Positions 55,426 to 63,912 of a stretch of DNA of 64,000 nucleotides are shown piece after piece; within the stretch, counting starts at the first letter, position 1, and each line of letters starts with the position of its first letter. This DNA is from DATMER01 sp035556715. GTDB taxonomy: Bacteria > Acidobacteriota > Thermoanaerobaculia > Multivoradales > UBA5704. A model generated the notes under the pieces. It did not search any database. It saw nothing but the letters and a program-made list of their open reading frames with translations, and was not told the DNA's origin. Both the position numbers and the translations under genes were made by a program. The stretch covers positions 86,886 to 150,885 of the forward strand of contig DATMER010000043.1 in assembly GCA_035556715.1 (NCBI GenBank), given 5' to 3'.

Positions 55426-56586
55426 ATGAAAGCCCGAATCATCCTTTGTACAGCTCTGGTGGTGGCCCTGAGCGTGTCCTGCTCTCCGGCGGGGAGCCAG
55501 GAGAAGCAGGGAGGTCAGGGAGGCACCCGCCTGCCGATTGGAGAGATCCGCCTGCCCCCCGGCTTCGCGATCAGCGTCTACGCCGACAACGTGCCCAACG
55601 CCCGCCAGATGGCCCTCTCCCCGAACGGAACCCTCTACGTGGGCTCGCGCGGCGAGGGCAAGGTCTACGCCGTGGTGGATCGTGACAAGAACGGCCGGGC
55701 CGACCAGGTGCACACGATCGCCCGCGGTCTCAAGATGCCGAGCGGCCTCGCCTTCCGCGACGGAGCGCTCTACGTGGCCGCGGTCTCGCGGGTGCTCCGC
55801 TACGACGGGATCGACGGCAAGCTGCAGAGCCCGCCAAAGCCGGTGGTGGTCTCGGACGACTATCCGACGGAGAACCACCACGGCTGGAAGTTCATCGCCT
55901 TCGGCCCGGACGGGCTCCTCTACGTGCCGGTGGGCGCTCCCTGCAACGTTTGCAACGAGGAGAAGGAGAACCCCATCTTCGCGAGCATCGCCCGGATGAA
56001 GCCGGACGGCTCCGGCCGGGAGATCTTCGCCCATGGCATCCGCAACACGGTGGGGTTCGACTGGCACCCGCAGACGAAGGAGCTCTGGTTCGCCGAGAAC
56101 GGCCGCGACATGATGGGCAACGACGTTCCGCCGGACGAGCTGAACCACGCCCCGCGCAAGGGGCTCCACTTCGGGTTCCCCTACTGCCACGGCAACAACA
56201 TCAAGGACCCGCAGCACGGCAGCAAGCCTTGCAGCCAGTTCACGCTGCCCGAGATCCTGCTGGGGCCGCACGTGGCGGCCATCGGCATGCGCTTCTACAC
56301 GGGCTCGATGTTCCCCGCCGAGTATCGCAACCGGATCCTGATCGCAGAGCACGGCTCCTGGAACCGGGACGAGCCCATCGGTTACCGCGTGACGATGGTC
56401 CGGCTGGATGGCAACAAGGCCGTGTCCTACGAGACGTTCGCGGAAGGCTGGCTGCGGAAGAACGGCCGCCCCTGGGGGCGTCCGGCGGACGTGCTGGTGA
56501 TGCCGGACGGGGCCTTGCTCGTCTCGGACGACGAGGCCGGCGCAATCTACCGCATCACGTACTCGGGGTCCGGCCGCAAGGGTTGA
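55426..56586 (+). CDS. PQQ-dependent sugar-dehydrogenase-family lipoprotein
   Basis: The 386-residue beta-propeller protein has a lipoprotein signal (ALVVALSVSCSPAGS, Cys near residue 19). LPPGFAISVYADNVPNARQM and HGIRNTVGFDWHPQTKELWF with PPDELNHAPRKGLHFGFPYC are typical of soluble glucose/sorbosone dehydrogenase-like propellers. HGWKFIAFGPDGLLYVPVG with four nearby Cys (CNVCNEEKE) completes the pattern. It would oxidise a sugar in the periplasm with quinone cofactor. PQQ dependence is a family expectation, not shown here. It overlaps the next gene. Confidence 0.9.
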   Translation: MKARIILCTALVVALSVSCSPAGSQEKQGGQGGTRLPIGEIRLPPGFAISVYADNVPNARQMALSPNGTLYVGSRGEGKVYAVVDRDKNGRADQVHTIARGLKMPSGLAFRDGALYVAAVSRVLRYDGIDGKLQSPPKPVVVSDDYPTENHHGWKFIAFGPDGLLYVPVGAPCNVCNEEKENPIFASIARMKPDGSGREIFAHGIRNTVGFDWHPQTKELWFAENGRDMMGNDVPPDELNHAPRKGLHFGFPYCHGNNIKDPQHGSKPCSQFTLPEILLGPHVAAIGMRFYTGSMFPAEYRNRILIAEHGSWNRDEPIGYRVTMVRLDGNKAVSYETFAEGWLRKNGRPWGRPADVLVMPDGALLVSDDEAGAIYRITYSGSGRKG

Positions 56587-57293
56587 GCAGCCGGGCCGAG
56601 CGCCTTCGCCGGTGGCTCTTCCCGCCCGAGGTGGAGCTGCCCGAGCCTGCCCGGCGGGTCCTGCGGACGGTCTATCCGACGCTGGACGTTGACGCCCTGC
56701 GCTTCCACCTCGGCATCCCCCACGTGTTCAACCTGTTCGCGATCCAGGGGATTACCCTGCCGGGGAGGGTGTCGCCACGCCGGACGCGGATCTACATCGA
56801 GCCGCGCTTCTGGAATCCCGGCTCGGTGGACGGCCTCGGGCTGCTGCTCCACGAGTCCTTTCACGCCCTTCAGCTCCAGGAGGCGGGTCCCGGGCTCGGG
56901 CTCCTGCGGCCGTTCCTGGTGCTCTACCTGGCCTGCGCGGCGGGCAACCGCTTCCGCTACGCCGGTCACCCGCTGGAGGACGATGCCTACCTCCTGGCCG
57001 GTGATCAGGAGAGCCGCTTCGAGTCGATGTTCCACAAGGCGGAGGTCACCCCCGATGGGTGCGAGTGCCTGGCAACGCCCGGGTCCGGTCTCCAGTTCTG
57101 GCGGCGGCTGGCCGAGAGCGCGCCGGGGAGTGGGCATCTCCCCCGGCCCCTCCTCGTCCCCTGGGCGGCGCTCTGGCTGTTCGTGTGGACCGCGATCGTC
57201 GCCGTGCTCGCCCTGGCGAAGGGGCTGGTCGAGGGGCTCGGGGCGGTGGCGGTGGCGGTCCTCCGGGGCGCGGCAGCGCTGGCCGGCCGGTGA
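56583..57293 (+). CDS. HExxH-containing membrane-anchored protein of unknown function
   Basis: Start TTG 56583 overlaps the upstream TGA by four bases. The 236-residue product has a metallopeptidase-like HESFHALQ (HExxH) near residue 95 in LLLHESFHALQLQEAGPGLG and a possible third ligand in DDAYLLAGDQESRFES further on. The C-terminus is a membrane helix (WAALWLFVWTAIVAVLALAK). It resembles DUF4157-type active-site neighbourhoods. The overlap with the dehydrogenase gene suggests joint expression. Whether it is a protease is an inference. Confidence 0.68.
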   Translation: MSSRAERLRRWLFPPEVELPEPARRVLRTVYPTLDVDALRFHLGIPHVFNLFAIQGITLPGRVSPRRTRIYIEPRFWNPGSVDGLGLLLHESFHALQLQEAGPGLGLLRPFLVLYLACAAGNRFRYAGHPLEDDAYLLAGDQESRFESMFHKAEVTPDGCECLATPGSGLQFWRRLAESAPGSGHLPRPLLVPWAALWLFVWTAIVAVLALAKGLVEGLGAVAVAVLRGAAALAGR

Positions 57294-57296
57294 GGC

Positions 57297-58973
57297 TTAC
57301 TGCACGTCAACCTCGGCCGTGGAAATCTTGCCGCTGAGCGGATCGTAGACCGCGACCACCAGGTGGCTGACATCGCCGTGCACGGTGATCTTCGTGTCAT
57401 ACCGCACGTAGCCGCCGGGCTTGGGAGGCTTGTCGGAGGAGAGCGTGAGCGGGACCATCGGCACCAGGGAGCGGTTCCCCTTGATGTCCGCGGCAGCGGC
57501 GCGCAGCTCCAGCTTCGCCGTGTACTTGCCGTCGATCGGCACTACCGTGAGGGCGTCCACCGGCAGGCCGAGGGTGACCGGGATCCGCACCTCACCCTTC
57601 TTCTTCCGCTCCAGAGTGCCCAGGCGGATGGGCATGGCGGTGGCCCCCGGCAGGTTGCCCAGCATCAGCGCGCTCTCCACCATCATCGCCACCTCCGCGT
57701 TTCGGGAGAGGTCGAGGAAGTTGGTCCGCGCGCGGACCTGAAGGCCGGGGCGCAGGGAGTCGACCTCGATGGTGTGGCGCTTGTCGTTGCGCTGCCAGCT
57801 CGGCGTGAATCCGAGCCAGTAGTAGGAGCGGGTGTCGGCCTCCGCCGTCTCGAGCACCGCTGTCCGGCTGGTGTTGAAGAGGGGGCGGCCGCCGGTCTCC
57901 TTGGCGAGGAATTCGAGGGTGCCGTGGTTCTCCTGCTCCCGCGCGACGCGGTCCATGCCGCTGCTGCCGAACGAGTCGGCGCTCGCGGCCTCGGTCTCGA
58001 CGCCGGGGACGTCCACCGGGTAGATGGTGTAGCCCAGCAGGTTCGCCGTGCTGGTCAGAGGGCGCAGGAGCTGCTCGCCGTCCGGGAGCTGGCGCGAGCT
58101 GGACACCAGGCCGTCGCCCGCGAGGAAGCTCTGGATGGAGAAGGGCCAGCTCCCCGCCAGCAGCAGCAGGACCTTGCGGCCGGGAGGCGACCCGGCTCCG
58201 CGCATGGCGCTCACCACGGCGGAGACGCCGATCTCGATCTGGCCCGCCAGCGTCTTGCCATAGGTGACCTGCTGCTGCGACAGGCCTACGTTGAGCGCCC
58301 TCTGGTTGATCGGGTCCAGCTGCGTCGCGCCCGTGCTGACCGTATTCCCGCCAGGCTGATCGATCACGTCGGACAGGAGCTGCTCGGACTGCAGATAGCT
58401 GCGCAGCTCGGTGATCCGGTCGATCCCGCGGGCGGGGACCGAGGCGGCCTTGTCCAGCGCCTGACCGAGCTCGCCCGCGGAGCTCGTCCAGCCGGAGAGC
58501 CGCGTGAGGCGGGCGCCGTCGAACGAGACGATCGCCATGCGGTCCTGCGGCCCGAGGCGGGGGAGGTCGGCCGCGAGCGCCTTGAGCACCTCGTTGCGCC
58601 GCGGTGGGATCGTGAAGTAGTCGTCGATGAACACCAGGTAGCTCGTGCCGACCGGCTCGCCCGGAGCCACGCTCGCCGGTCCCGCCACCGGTTCCCCTTC
58701 GGCGGGCGCTGCGACGGCCTGCCTGTCGCGGACCTCGGTAAAGAAGTCGATGGGCACGTCCTTGCCGTCCACCTTCAACCGGAAATCGCCGGGCTTGAGG
58801 TCCGAAACCCGGTTGCCGTCGCGGTCGGTGACGACCACCTCGACGTTGACGACCCGGACGTCGATCACCTCGCCGAAGGGCTCGGTGTCCGCCGGAGATG
58901 CCTGCTGGGCGGACGCGGGCAGGACGAAAAGGACCAGGATGGTATAGGACAGGGCTCTGTAGAGTGGACTCAT
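57297..58973 (-). CDS. Exported VWA protein of the acidobacterial VWFA-related type
   Basis: The 558-residue protein starts at the ATG complementary to 58971-58973 behind GGGAGG. A signal peptide (YTILVLFVLPASAQQ) is followed by DVRVVNVEVVVTDRDGNRVS, the hallmark opening of this acidobacterial family. VWA-like residues are at about 95-330: SYLVFIDDYFTIPPRRNEVL, DRMAIVSFDGARL, SGWTSSAGELGQALDKAA. The C-terminal ~200 residues are beta-rich (SYYWLGFTPSWQRNDKRHTI, GQVHARTNFLDLSRNAEVAM-like region and an Ig-like end). Its presence is the strongest phylum indicator. Function is unknown. Confidence 0.9.
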   Translation of the reverse strand: MSPLYRALSYTILVLFVLPASAQQASPADTEPFGEVIDVRVVNVEVVVTDRDGNRVSDLKPGDFRLKVDGKDVPIDFFTEVRDRQAVAAPAEGEPVAGPASVAPGEPVGTSYLVFIDDYFTIPPRRNEVLKALAADLPRLGPQDRMAIVSFDGARLTRLSGWTSSAGELGQALDKAASVPARGIDRITELRSYLQSEQLLSDVIDQPGGNTVSTGATQLDPINQRALNVGLSQQQVTYGKTLAGQIEIGVSAVVSAMRGAGSPPGRKVLLLLAGSWPFSIQSFLAGDGLVSSSRQLPDGEQLLRPLTSTANLLGYTIYPVDVPGVETEAASADSFGSSGMDRVAREQENHGTLEFLAKETGGRPLFNTSRTAVLETAEADTRSYYWLGFTPSWQRNDKRHTIEVDSLRPGLQVRARTNFLDLSRNAEVAMMVESALMLGNLPGATAMPIRLGTLERKKKGEVRIPVTLGLPVDALTVVPIDGKYTAKLELRAAAADIKGNRSLVPMVPLTLSSDKPPKPGGYVRYDTKITVHGDVSHLVVAVYDPLSGKISTAEVDVQ

Positions 58974-59028
58974 CGATCGCCTCCCGGAGTGAGTGTCTCG
59001 GAGAGGGCCAAGTATTTCACGGGGCCCT

Positions 59029-60729
59029 TCAGAAGCTCTCGCTCGTTGACACGAGCCACTGGAGGCTGTCGATACCTTCCCGCCGGTCCAGAGGGTAGGC
59101 GAGGTCGAGGTGGACCATGGCTCCGCTCGACGAGCGGCTCGATCCCAGGCGGAGTCCGATGCCCACGTCCGTGAGCATTGGCTGATCCCCGAAGCTCCCG
59201 TCCTTGAACCAGGAGCGGCCGGCGTCGAAGAAGACGGCTCCTCCCAGGTGGAGCAGGTGGAAGAGCTCGCGGTTGCTGAACACCCGCTGCTCCAACTGCA
59301 CGAGCCACTGGCGGTCGCCGGCCTGGTAGCGGAGCGGGTAGCCGCGCAGGCCCGTGTCGCCGCCCAGGAGGAGCTGGGTCTCCGGGTCCAGATCCTCGGC
59401 CAGCGCGCCCCGGGCCGCCGCGTAGAAGAGGCCGTTGCCGAAGTTCCGCAGGTAGTACCGGAGGTTGCCTCCGACCAGGAAGTTCTCCCGGCCCCGGTTG
59501 CCCCAGCGGGACCCGCCTTCGAAGGAGGCCAGGAGGAGCTGCCGGGCCGCTGGCCGCCAGCCCGTTGTGATCCTGCTGCTGGCGATCAAATGGTCGCGCT
59601 CGGCTCCAAAGCCCGCGGCGGACCAGCCGAGGCGGGCGTGGAACTGGGTCCCCAGGTTCAGATCCTCGGTGCGCTGGATCTGGTCGAGCTGGCGCTCGGT
59701 GACGAAGCCGTCCTCCACGTACTCGAACCCGATCCAGGGATAGGCGAACAGCCGGTTGACCGGCGGCAGCGGAGTGGAGTCGCCGCCGGGCGCGTACTCG
59801 AACCGGTCGAGCTCGCGGTTGAAGCCGATCAGCCAGCGGCGCGCCGCCCCATGGGACAGGCCCTCGGAGTACCCGATGTAGGTTTCGAGCTGCTCCCGCT
59901 CATGCCCGATCTTCTGGAAGATCTCGCCGAGGTCATAAAGGGAGTCGATGCGCTCGTAGGTGTAGAACTTGAACGCGGCCGCCCAGCGCGCGTCCAGGGA
60001 GTAGAACGGGCGCTCGACCTCGAGGCGCCGGGAGCCGCCGTCGCTGTAGTCGGCGGCCGACAGCTCGAGCTGCAGGCGGGAGCCGCGGAGGCCCGGGTCA
60101 CGGTAGCGGAACAGAGTGGACGTGCGGTCCACGTTCGTGATCCGCCAGAGCGTGAGGTCCTTGCCGGTGCCGAAGAGGTTCGCGTCCTGCAGCGTGAAGT
60201 CGGTGCTGTTCTCGCCTCCCGCGCGGTTGAAGCTGATGCCGGCCCGCAGCGTCCAGACGTCCCGGGTTATCACCTCGAGGTCGATGATGCCGTCCCCGGC
60301 CGGGACGGGACGGATCTCCGCTTCATAGAGGTAGCGGTTGGCGCGCAGGATGCGCTCGGACTCCGCCACGGCCTCGGGCGAGTACGGATCGCCCGGCTCG
60401 AGGAGGAGCTGGCGCTCGATCACGTTGGGGCGCGTGGTGCGGTGGAGACGGTCGGCCAGCCGGAAGACCCACTTGTCCTCGCCGGGCTTGTCGGGGTCGA
60501 AGATGCTCTTGGTGATGACCCGGATCTCTCCGATCGTCCCCTCGAGATCCGCCTCGTCCGGAGCCGGCTCCGTGGACTCGGGGGCCGGAGCTTCCCTGGG
60601 CAGCGGCTCGGGCTCGGAAGGTGTGGGGTACTCCTGCGGATCGGGATAGGCGGTCTGCGCATGGGCCAGGGACCCGCCGAGACCGGGGAGCATCAGCAAG
60701 GCGAGCGCCGCGAACGGGAACAACTTCAT
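59029..60729 (-). CDS. Omp85-family outer-membrane barrel with one POTRA-like domain
   Basis: The 566-residue protein starts at the ATG complementary to 60727-60729, signal peptide MKLFPFAALALLMLPGLGGS. A Pro-rich acidic linker (residues 25-60) leads to a POTRA-like region (VIRQLLLEPGDPY-like, IERQLLLEPGDPYSPEAVAE, ANRYLYEAEIRPVPAGDGII). The barrel follows, with GDTGLRGYPLRYQAGDRQWL (the RGY-type signature), and ends ...LQWLVSTSESF with a terminal Phe. One POTRA is fewer than BamA, suggesting a TamA- or phospholipase-associated (PlpD-like) type. A remnant gene ends four bases upstream of its start. Confidence 0.85.
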   Translation of the reverse strand: MKLFPFAALALLMLPGLGGSLAHAQTAYPDPQEYPTPSEPEPLPREAPAPESTEPAPDEADLEGTIGEIRVITKSIFDPDKPGEDKWVFRLADRLHRTTRPNVIERQLLLEPGDPYSPEAVAESERILRANRYLYEAEIRPVPAGDGIIDLEVITRDVWTLRAGISFNRAGGENSTDFTLQDANLFGTGKDLTLWRITNVDRTSTLFRYRDPGLRGSRLQLELSAADYSDGGSRRLEVERPFYSLDARWAAAFKFYTYERIDSLYDLGEIFQKIGHEREQLETYIGYSEGLSHGAARRWLIGFNRELDRFEYAPGGDSTPLPPVNRLFAYPWIGFEYVEDGFVTERQLDQIQRTEDLNLGTQFHARLGWSAAGFGAERDHLIASSRITTGWRPAARQLLLASFEGGSRWGNRGRENFLVGGNLRYYLRNFGNGLFYAAARGALAEDLDPETQLLLGGDTGLRGYPLRYQAGDRQWLVQLEQRVFSNRELFHLLHLGGAVFFDAGRSWFKDGSFGDQPMLTDVGIGLRLGSSRSSSGAMVHLDLAYPLDRREGIDSLQWLVSTSESF

Positions 60730-60733
60730 TGGA

Positions 60734-60877
60734 TCAAATCTCCAGACCGGCCCAGAGCGTCAGACCGGCGGCCTCGGCCTGCTGGGCGCTCCAGTGAAGG
60801 AAGCGCCGCAGTCCGGTCCGGAAGAGCAGGAGACGCTGGTACTCAGCGTCGCCAATGTTACCGATCTCTCGTGGCAC
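60734..60877 (-). pseudogene. MarR-family regulator N-terminal remnant
   Basis: The 47-residue GTG-started frame reads PREIGNIGDAEYQRLLLFRT, GLRRFLHWSAQQAEAAGLTL, then WAGLEI and stop. The stretch DAEYxxLLxFRxxLRRFLxW-SxxQAxAAGL matches the first helix of MarR regulators. The rest of the winged helix is missing. It ends just upstream of the Omp85 gene and the preserved ribosome site (CTGGAG) for that gene may explain its retention. A functional micro-protein is not excluded. Confidence 0.55.
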
Positions 60878-60927
60878 GGGCGAATCTTAGCCCAGGTCGG
60901 GACGTTGTATGATCCGTCCGCCCTCTC

Positions 60928-61794
60928 ATGGCCATTCCTTTCAGCGCCCTCCTGCTCGTCGTCGGCTCCAGCCTCGCCTGGAGCGCTCACGACGTGACGC
61001 GCAAGTTCCTGGTCGGCCGCATCCGGCCGGTGCCGCTCGCCTTCCTGCTCACCGTGGCCGCGGCCCCCCTGTTCGGCGCCTGGACCGCGATCGACGGGAT
61101 GCCTTCGCTGCAGCCGGGGTACGCGGTCCCCGCCGTCTCCTCGGTGCTGCTCAACATCGTGGCCAACCTGATGTTTTTCGCGGCCCTGCGCACCTCCTCG
61201 CTGAGCGTCACGATCCCGCTGCTTTCGCTCACGCCGGTGTTCACGGCGCTCCTGGGCATCCCCATGCTGGGGGAGGTGCCCACCGGCATGCAGGGGCTCG
61301 GCATTCTCCTCGTGGTCATCGGCGCGTTCTTCCTGAGCCTGCCGGAGGGGGAACGGTCTATGAGAGGGGGGCGGTGGGAGCGGGGAGCGGCCATGATGAC
61401 GGCCGTGGCCCTGCTCTGGTCGCTGACGGTGCCCCTGGACAAGATGGCTACGGCCCGGTCGAGCGCGCCGTTTCACGCCACGGTCCTGTGCGCGGGTGTG
61501 GCCGCAGGGGTCTTAGCGGTTTTGGTCTACCAGCGGCGGCTCGGCGAGCTGGCCGATGTCCGCCACGTCCGCGGGGTGTTCCTGCTGGCGCTGATCACCA
61601 GCATCCTGGCGCTGGGGCTCCAGCTCCTGGCCATCCAGAAGGTCTGGGTGGGTCTCCTGGAGACCCTGAAGCGGGGGCTCGGCAACGTCTCCGCGGTGAT
61701 TCTCGGCCGCGCAATTTTTGGGGAGCCGGTCACGCTGCGCAAACTTTTGGCAGTCGGACTGATGGCGGCGGGTGTTGCCTTGATCCTGGTCTGA
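60928..61794 (+). CDS. EamA/DMT-family membrane transporter
   Basis: The 288-residue protein has ten hydrophobic helices in two halves, the usual duplicated EamA layout. The first half ends PVFTALLGIPMLGEVPTGMQ and the second AVILGRAIFGEPVTLRKLLA, each with the conserved Glu in the penultimate loop. It probably exports a metabolite such as an amino acid or nucleoside. The spacer to the divergent remnant is only 50 bases. Confidence 0.88.
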   Translation: MAIPFSALLLVVGSSLAWSAHDVTRKFLVGRIRPVPLAFLLTVAAAPLFGAWTAIDGMPSLQPGYAVPAVSSVLLNIVANLMFFAALRTSSLSVTIPLLSLTPVFTALLGIPMLGEVPTGMQGLGILLVVIGAFFLSLPEGERSMRGGRWERGAAMMTAVALLWSLTVPLDKMATARSSAPFHATVLCAGVAAGVLAVLVYQRRLGELADVRHVRGVFLLALITSILALGLQLLAIQKVWVGLLETLKRGLGNVSAVILGRAIFGEPVTLRKLLAVGLMAAGVALILV

Positions 61795-61846
61795 GCTAGA
61801 ATCATTCAAAGTTTTGCCTATTCCTGTTCTCTAAAGGGAGGCGCTC

Positions 61847-62254
61847 ATGGTCAACCTTCAGCAGGTCCGTGGGACGGGGGTCCGTTTCACGCTGCCGTAC
61901 GTGCTCCGGTTTTCGGGACTCTGGATCCTGGTCACCACGCTCGTGGCCGTCGTGTTCGCCGTCACCTCCTATCTCATGATGTTCGACCGGCTGAGCGACG
62001 ACGCGCGCGGGGACCTGGCGCTCGTGCTCACGATCCAGACGGCGCTGGTGGTCGGGGCGGTGCTGCTGCTCGCGGTGTTCAGCACCCACCGGCTGGCGGG
62101 TCCGATGATCGCCCTGCGCAGGGCCATGGAAGACGTGAAGGCGGGCAAGCTGGACCGCGAGCTCCACTTCCGCCGCACGGACCCGCACCTGGGCGAGCTC
62201 GAGGTCGCTTTCAACGAGATGATGGAGTCGGTGCGGGGGCGCGCAGGGAGCTAG
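61847..62254 (+). CDS. HAMP-domain membrane protein without output domain
   Basis: The 135-residue protein has two membrane helices (about 25-50 and 62-85) separated by a very short loop, then a HAMP domain (STHRLAGPMIALRRAMEDVK, AGKLDRELHFRRTDPHLGEL, EVAFNEMMESVRGR). No kinase, cyclase or chemotaxis output follows. It may modulate a partner. Stop overlaps the chorismate synthase stop (CTAG). The ATG at 61847 has GGGAGG nine bases upstream. Confidence 0.82.
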   Translation: MVNLQQVRGTGVRFTLPYVLRFSGLWILVTTLVAVVFAVTSYLMMFDRLSDDARGDLALVLTIQTALVVGAVLLLAVFSTHRLAGPMIALRRAMEDVKAGKLDRELHFRRTDPHLGELEVAFNEMMESVRGRAGS

Positions 62255-63429
62255 ATCCCAGGCCAGTGCCGCTGCTGGCCGAGCGTGGCCTCCCAGTGGG
62301 CCTTGAGCTCGGCCATGGAGTCACCGCCGAGCTTTTCCAGCAGGGCGTCGGCCAGCACCAGGGCGACCATGGCCTCGGCGATGACTCCCGCGGCGGGGAG
62401 GGCGGTCACGTCGCTCCGCTCATACTGCGAGGTCTGCGACTCCATCGTGTCCAGGTTGACGCTGGGCATCCCCTTGCGCAGGGTGGCGATGGGCTTCTTG
62501 TAGGCGGTGATGACCACGTCCTCGCCGTTGGTGACTCCGCCTTCGAGACCTCCGGCCTTGTTCGTGGGGCGGGTCCAGCGATCTTCCGTCCTCCCGATCG
62601 GGTCGTGGGCCTCGCTGCCGAAGCCGTGGGCGGCCTGGACTCCCGCGCCGATCTCAACCGCCTTGACCGCGTGGACCGACATCACCGCCTGGGCCAGGCG
62701 GCCGTCGAGCTTCTCGTTCCACTGGACGTAGGAGCCGAGCCCCGCCGGCACGTTGTGGGCGATCACGGTGACCGCGCCTCCCAGGGTGTCCCCCTCCTCC
62801 TGGGCACGGTCGACGAGGCGGACCATCTCTTCTTCCAGAGAACGGTCGATGGCGCGCAGGGGGGAGGATTCGTCCACCTGGAGGAGATCCTCCCAGGTGG
62901 GGACGGGCCGGTCGGCGCCGACCGGACCCAGGGAGCGGACGCCGCTGCGAATCGCGACTCCCACCTCGGCGAGGAGCATCCGGGCGAAGGCACCGGCCGC
63001 GACACGGGCGGTGGTCTCCCGGGCGGAGGCGCGCTCCAGGACGTCGCGGAGATCCTGCCGCAGGTACTTGATGCCGCCCGCGAGATCGGCATGGCCCGGG
63101 CGCGGGGAGCGGACCCGCCGCTGCTCAGCCCGCCGTGGATCGATCTCGACCGGGCTCATCATCGGCTCCCAGTTCAAGTAGTCCCGGTTCGTGATCCAGA
63201 GGACGAGGGGGGAGCCGAGGGTCTCGCCGCCGCGCACGCCGCCGCGGACCTCGGCCGTGTCCTTCTCGATCTTCATCCGGTTGCCGCGGCCGTAGCCGTG
63301 CTGGCGGCGGGCGAGGTCGCGGGCGAGGAGATCGAAATCGACCCGCATCCCGGCGGGCAGGCCGGTGAGAATCGCGGTGAGGCCCGGGCCGTGGCTCTCC
63401 CCGCCAGTCGTGAGATGGAGCCGGCGCAT
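62251..63429 (-). CDS. aroC: Chorismate synthase
   Basis: The 392-residue enzyme converts 5-enolpyruvylshikimate 3-phosphate to chorismate with reduced FMN. It opens MRRLHLTTGGESHGPGLTAI, with the conserved His in GESHG. QRRVRSPRPGHADLAGGIKY and RASARETTARVAAGAFA are further family signatures; AVKAVEIGAGVQAAHGFGSE and GGVTNGEDVVITAYKKPIAT complete it. Length is normal. No other aromatic-pathway gene is adjacent. The start faces the palindrome and array 3. Confidence 0.96.
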   Translation of the reverse strand: MRRLHLTTGGESHGPGLTAILTGLPAGMRVDFDLLARDLARRQHGYGRGNRMKIEKDTAEVRGGVRGGETLGSPLVLWITNRDYLNWEPMMSPVEIDPRRAEQRRVRSPRPGHADLAGGIKYLRQDLRDVLERASARETTARVAAGAFARMLLAEVGVAIRSGVRSLGPVGADRPVPTWEDLLQVDESSPLRAIDRSLEEEMVRLVDRAQEEGDTLGGAVTVIAHNVPAGLGSYVQWNEKLDGRLAQAVMSVHAVKAVEIGAGVQAAHGFGSEAHDPIGRTEDRWTRPTNKAGGLEGGVTNGEDVVITAYKKPIATLRKGMPSVNLDTMESQTSQYERSDVTALPAAGVIAEAMVALVLADALLEKLGGDSMAELKAHWEATLGQQRHWPGI

Positions 63430-63544
63430 GGTCAGGAAGGATAGCAGGGCCGGGAGCGCCGTGACCTGCGGCCCTCACCCCCGGCCCCCATAGGCGCTAA
63501 CTTAGTAACAGCCACTGCGGGGCTACAGTCTTTTCCCTGGGAGC

Positions 63545-63601
63545 GCCGGCATCCTGCCGGCCTCTTTCCCTTCCAAAGGGTAGGGCCCGCAGGATGCCGG
63601 C
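63545..63601. repeat. Imperfect palindrome bordering array 3
   Basis: GCCGGCATCCTGCCGGCC at 63545-63562 and GGCCCGCAGGATGCCGGC at 63584-63601 are reverse complements at 17 of 18 positions around a 21-base loop. The shape is that of a REP-like dispersed element. It directly precedes array 3, in the same way the palindrome at 24006-24030 precedes array 2. From 63430 to 63544 I see nothing else. Confidence 0.6.
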
Positions 63602-63609
63602 ACTCGGGA

Positions 63610-63912
63610 CGTTCTGCCCCTGGGCGGAATACCTCGTACCCGCTGCTCATGACGCGCCCGCACCCGGGACGGCCCGCCCTCGGCGCGGATGGCCCGGCCC
63701 CAGCTCGTACGACGCGCAACCGCCGCGGCTGACCTGTCCACAACGGGTACGGCCTCCTACCCGGCGCGCACGGCCCGCACGCGGCAGGGACGCCTCGTAT
63801 CCGACGGGTAGGGCTTCGTACCCGAAGCTCAGGACTTGCCCGCGCAAGTTGTGCCTCGCACGCGCAGAGTAGGGCTTCCTACCCTGCGCGTACGCCTCGC
63901 CCCCAAAGATCC
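63610..63912. repeat. Array 3: about 15 diverged cells of 20-21 bp, many forming hairpins
   Basis: Cores resembling GGCTTCGTACCC recur near 63610, 63631, 63651, 63671, 63691, 63711, 63731, 63751, 63771, 63791, 63812, 63832, 63852, 63873 and 63893 (mostly 20- or 21-base steps). Many cells are dyad-symmetric: CGGGTAGGGCTTCGTACCCG (63806-63825) and ACTTGCCCGCGCAAGT (63834-63849). The stretch 63864-63891 has outer arms GCGCAG and CTGCGC and inner arms GTAGG and CCTAC around GCTT. It runs from the palindrome at 63545 to about 63912. I see no gene in 63913-64000. Confidence 0.75.

Noticed and set aside
53575..56352. Long minus-strand frame across PilB and the sugar dehydrogenase
   Set aside because: Spans two well-supported genes in other frames and has no coherent domains.
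63594..63872. Open frame over array 3
   Set aside because: Arg/Pro-rich read-through of a GC-rich 20-21-bp repeat with changing phase; no start signal.
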